Of a stretch of DNA of 46,748 nt, positions 44,297 through 46,748 are shown piece after piece. Made by a program: the position numbers and the translations under genes. The notes beneath the pieces are model-generated. The model saw only the letters and a list, made by a program, of their open reading frames with translations, searched no databases and had not been told where the DNA came from. How positions within the stretch are numbered: the stretch's first letter is position 1; each line of letters begins with the position of its first letter. The stretch comes from Pseudomonadales bacterium (GTDB taxonomy: Bacteria > Pseudomonadota > Gammaproteobacteria > Pseudomonadales > Azotimanducaceae). The stretch spans positions 1 through 46,748 of the forward strand of contig JANQOA010000362.1 in the NCBI GenBank assembly GCA_028279305.1. Direction: 5' to 3'.

Positions 44297-44676
44297 CAGT
44301 TGCCCCTCTTGCGCGTTAACATATCTCTCACCACATCGATAAAGGTGGTGAACTTCAGGTCGGTAAACTCGCCGGCGTCGAGGAAAATACCGTGCCCTTC
44401 AGGACAGGATTCGTACCAGATGTGCGTCTGCTTCGGGTCGGATTCCTTGTCCAGCGCAATGCCGCAAACCGGGCATCGAATGTCTTCTACCTTGTTCAGG
44501 CGGGCGCCGGTTCTCGGGTCGCCGGAGTCGAGTTCCACCTCCGACATCCATTCGCCGCGCATCTTTGTCAATTCTTCCGGTTTACACCACAAGCCGGCGC
44601 AGAGGTTGCAGCGGTGGATCTGGATGTCTGTGTATTGTTTGGGTTCTAAAGACCCGTCGCATTTGGGACATTGCAT
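44296..44676 (-). CDS. Zinc-ribbon (zf-TFIIB-like) protein
   Basis: A 126-residue protein with two metal-binding zinc-ribbon-like clusters. The first is MQCPKCDGSLEP...IHRCNLCAGLWC, with a following EL segment as in zf-TFIIB domains. The second is CPVCGIALDKES with a matching CPEGHGIFLDAGE. I chose the ATG at 44676 because AAGGAGCTGCC lies directly before it and the zinc ribbon begins at residue 1; the longer frame upstream is an extension with no features. The role is probably protein-protein or nucleic-acid binding, or a redox switch. It is encoded between the DUF1329 and cupin genes with gaps of 22 bp and -1 bp. Confidence 0.88.
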   Translation of the reverse strand: MQCPKCDGSLEPKQYTDIQIHRCNLCAGLWCKPEELTKMRGEWMSEVELDSGDPRTGARLNKVEDIRCPVCGIALDKESDPKQTHIWYESCPEGHGIFLDAGEFTDLKFTTFIDVVRDMLTRKRGN

Positions 44677-44698
44677 GGCAGCTCCTTGGGTTGGTCGG

Positions 44699-46078
44699 TT
44701 AGTCACCCAACCGCCGCAGTGCGGATACGGTAAGGAAACGGTTGTAGAGGCTCTCGTCATTAACCCGCATACGGTAGCCGCCGGAGATTTTCTGCACCTG
44801 TTCCAGACGGGTCATGCGGTTGGTCTGCACGTTAAACGCATGTACCCGGGTCCAGGACCAGTATGGGTGCTCCCCCTCGGAGACCTGTTTGCCGCCCAGG
44901 TCGTACAGGGAGAAGGCGCCGTCAAAAGATTTGAAAATTTCCCCTCTGCGGTCGTAGGACACCATCGCCAGGGGGGTTAAGGTTCTGGCATCGAACCACA
45001 CACGTTTCTTGCTAACCGGGGCGCGCGGATACTTCACCGGCTCCGCTTCCACAACAATGGCTTCCGGCACCAGTTGCGCCTGGGTATCCCAGAAGGTTAA
45101 GCCTTCCTCACCGCCGTGGGTGCCGTGGTGCCAGTTGTCGTTTGTGGGGTTCCAGGAATCGGCTACCGGGGCCAGGTAAGGGCCGCGTTGCACAATCCGG
45201 TAGTTGCCCCAGGTCAGGAACGGGTCGCCGGCCGCCCAGGCGTCGGACAGGTACAGGGTATTGCCGGTGATCAGCGGCTCAAAGCGCTGGTTGGTGGGGA
45301 AGCGGCGCACGCGTTTAAACGCCGGCAGATAACCGTACAGTTCCGGAAACTCGTTCTGGTCATAGGGCCAGATATTCAAAAAAGAGGTGCCGCGCACATC
45401 CTTGGGGGTGACAAACAGGATGGTCTGGTAGCGCAACTTGTCTTCGTGGCCGGGCTGATAGGGCTTTGGGTCCAGGGTGACGCGTCCAACCGGCTGATAT
45501 TCCACCCAGGCGGATTCATATTCGTAGGCCAGGCGGCCGCGCGGGTCCAGGTCGGTTTCCTGCACGGCGTACATGGACACATCGTGCCGCCCCCAGCTCA
45601 GGGTGGCGGCGGCAAACACCTCCAGGGCGGATTTCGGATCCGGAAAAGGGTTGCCGCCTATCCACGGAGCGCCGCTTTGGGTAACCACGTTGCCGGTCTC
45701 GTCAAAGCGCGCCTGGCCGGCGTGGCGCAGGGTAGCTTCCAGATAGTCGTAAGGGTTCAGCCGGTAGAGGTCGGTGGTCTGCGGCACAATGGTCAATTCG
45801 CGGCCCAGTTGGGAGATCTGCACCGCTTGAATGGGGTCCAGCAGGTCGCGTACCAGTTCCACGTTGTCCGCGGTAATTTTCTGGCCCTCGCTGACCTTGC
45901 CGCCGGTGTAAGCGTCCAGCGACAACAGCTCATCCGGGTACGCCCGGGTGTGTTCGCCGGTGGACGCCAGGGTGGGCCACAAGGGTGCCAACACTCCCGT
46001 ACACAGCACCCCCCGCGCCATCTGTTGCAGAAAATGCCGCCGCGAATAGTGCCTGGTGTAACGTTTGATGTATGCCAT
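44699..46078 (-). CDS. DUF1329 family exported protein with Tat-like signal
   Basis: A 459-residue protein of the DUF1329 family. It begins MAYIKRYTRHYSRRHFLQQM; the SRRHFLQ motif followed by a hydrophobic stretch (VLCTGVLAPLWPTLA) is a Tat-type signal peptide. The mature part contains IQAVQISQLGRELTIVPQTTDLYRLNPYDYLEATLRHAG, RRFPTNQRFEPLITGNT and WVWSWTR-type aromatic strands with repeated YPRAPVSKKRVWFDARTL, all consistent with the LolA-like beta-sheet fold reported for DUF1329. Related genes are often next to an outer-membrane DUF1302 gene, which is absent here. I chose the ATG at 46078, although the nearest SD (GGAGG) is 14 bp away; the upstream extension is Arg/Pro-rich shadow. Confidence 0.85.
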   Translation of the reverse strand: MAYIKRYTRHYSRRHFLQQMARGVLCTGVLAPLWPTLASTGEHTRAYPDELLSLDAYTGGKVSEGQKITADNVELVRDLLDPIQAVQISQLGRELTIVPQTTDLYRLNPYDYLEATLRHAGQARFDETGNVVTQSGAPWIGGNPFPDPKSALEVFAAATLSWGRHDVSMYAVQETDLDPRGRLAYEYESAWVEYQPVGRVTLDPKPYQPGHEDKLRYQTILFVTPKDVRGTSFLNIWPYDQNEFPELYGYLPAFKRVRRFPTNQRFEPLITGNTLYLSDAWAAGDPFLTWGNYRIVQRGPYLAPVADSWNPTNDNWHHGTHGGEEGLTFWDTQAQLVPEAIVVEAEPVKYPRAPVSKKRVWFDARTLTPLAMVSYDRRGEIFKSFDGAFSLYDLGGKQVSEGEHPYWSWTRVHAFNVQTNRMTRLEQVQKISGGYRMRVNDESLYNRFLTVSALRRLGD

Positions 46079-46088
46079 GCTGGATGCT

Positions 46089-46748
46089 CTAACCTCCGTT
46101 GGCCCGTCCGTTAGCCGCTCCGTTAACCCCTCCAATAGGTAAGTTGCAGCTGATTTCCGCCGCCTGCAGACCGCGCCGGATTTCCGCGGCCAGCAATTTG
46201 TCGCCGTAGGCCAGCGCTTGCAGCGCGCATACCTCCCGCGGTTGCGCGGCGCGCAGCCGCAGGGCCAGTTGTTGCCGCCGGGCGTCGCGCCAGTCATCCG
46301 AACCCACCGGCAGGCTCTGCGCGATGCGGCCGTATGCAGCGTCAGCATCCGCCGCGCGGCCGACCGCGGCCGCGGCTGCCGCGTAACTGTACAGAGCATC
46401 GCCGGATGCGGGATATTCTGCAATCAGTTTTGCCGCCTGCTGGTACGCCTGATCTATCTCCGCGGCCTGGCTGAGCAGGCGAACCTGTTGCAGGCGCGCG
46501 TACAGCATCTGCGCGCTGCCGGCTTGCAGCAGGCTGATCAGCCGCCTGGTGGCTGCGCCGCACCAGGGGTCAGGGTCGCAGTCCAGCAATTCGCGCACCA
46601 GGGTGTCGCGTTGCGGCGCGGAGACAGGCGGCTGCAGGTCCGCCAGTTCATCCAGCAACCGCGGCGCATCGGTGCGGCGCAGATAAGCGGCGCGGAGCGC
46701 AAATAACTCGTCAGCTTTGGGGTGGCCGTCTTTGCTCAGCCGCCGGCT
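46089..46748 (-). CDS. TPR-like helical protein (5' end outside the window)
   Basis: The frame is open to the right edge of the window (at least 219 residues) and ends at a TAG at 46089-46091. The visible part consists of amphipathic helices rich in Ala/Leu/Arg, with TPR-like pairs (AEIDQAYQQAAKLIAEYPASGDALYSYAAAAAAVGRAADADAAYGRI). It ends in a low-complexity Gly/Asn/Ala tail (GGVNGAANGRANGG). It lies 10 bp upstream of the DUF1329 gene and is probably in the same operon. The start and any signal peptide are not visible. Confidence 0.7.
   Translation of the reverse strand, partial: SRRLSKDGHPKADELFALRAAYLRRTDAPRLLDELADLQPPVSAPQRDTLVRELLDCDPDPWCGAATRRLISLLQAGSAQMLYARLQQVRLLSQAAEIDQAYQQAAKLIAEYPASGDALYSYAAAAAAVGRAADADAAYGRIAQSLPVGSDDWRDARRQQLALRLRAAQPREVCALQALAYGDKLLAAEIRRGLQAAEISCNLPIGGVNGAANGRANGG

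Noticed and set aside
46079-46423. 115-residue N-terminal extension of the DUF1329 protein
   Set aside because: Arg/Pro/Cys-rich shadow of the TPR-like gene; the Tat signal begins at the internal ATG at 46078.

Overview
The window is a typical stretch of a fairly GC-rich gammaproteobacterial chromosome. The clearest marker is the translation block infC-rpmI-rplT-pheS-pheT-ihfA-merR (21650-27325), whose gene order and protein sequences are those of gammaproteobacteria, although thrS is not upstream of infC. Many catabolic genes (short-chain dehydrogenases, a Baeyer-Villiger-type flavin monooxygenase, a class III CoA-transferase, DUF3604 and DUF1329 proteins), multihaem cytochromes and a secreted copper radical oxidase with Pro/Asp/Thr linkers suggest a free-living aerobic heterotroph, possibly an uncultured marine or soil lineage. 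That last placement is inference.

Layout. 1-5.5 kb: tRNA-Val(GAC), then a stretch that looks lower in GC, with a degenerate Nudix-like protein, a G8-domain lipoprotein and a two-component system, all on the minus strand. 5.5-6.5 kb: gene debris, including the N-terminus of a glutathione S-transferase cut off at a HEAT-like gene. 6.5-8.1 kb: an ABM-domain monooxygenase and an HxlR regulator between two small membrane-protein genes. 8.1-11.3 kb: a translationally coupled minus-strand operon encoding a PF10118 hydrolase, a creatininase-family enzyme, an SDR and a class D (OXA-type) beta-lactamase. 11.3-16.9 kb: an electron-transfer group: an octahaem lipoprotein cytochrome with TPRs, a DUF3604 protein, a tetrahaem cytochrome and a bis-haem-b membrane protein. 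16.9-21.4 kb: alpha/beta hydrolase, SDR and flavin monooxygenase, which together fit a ketone-to-ester degradation route, plus a small split-barrel-like protein.

21.4-28.1 kb: the translation/IHF block followed by a DUF3108 protein. infC has the classic AUU start, and a three-way alternative RNA structure ending in an intrinsic terminator lies between rplT and pheS. 28.1-34.7 kb: an RND efflux operon (TolC-adaptor-pump) in which the TolC protein carries an extra N-terminal substrate-binding-like domain. 34.9-39.9 kb: a SCO-type copper chaperone directly before a galactose/glyoxal-oxidase-like copper radical enzyme with three tandem C-terminal domains, then a CoA-transferase whose start codon lies in an intercistronic hairpin. 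39.9-46.7 kb (minus strand): a 1084-residue fusion of a polytopic membrane region to a six-hairpin glycosidase-like domain, a styrene-oxide-isomerase-like membrane protein, a cupin, a zinc-ribbon protein, a Tat-type DUF1329 protein and the 3' part of a TPR-like gene that runs off the window.

The best candidates for under-described biology are the glycosidase/membrane fusion, the copper oxidase with its neighbouring SCO chaperone, the multihaem/bis-haem-b module with DUF3604, the TolC fusion, the StyC-like protein outside a styrene operon, and the pheS attenuator that lacks a Phe-rich leader peptide. No CRISPR array, prophage or insertion sequence was seen.
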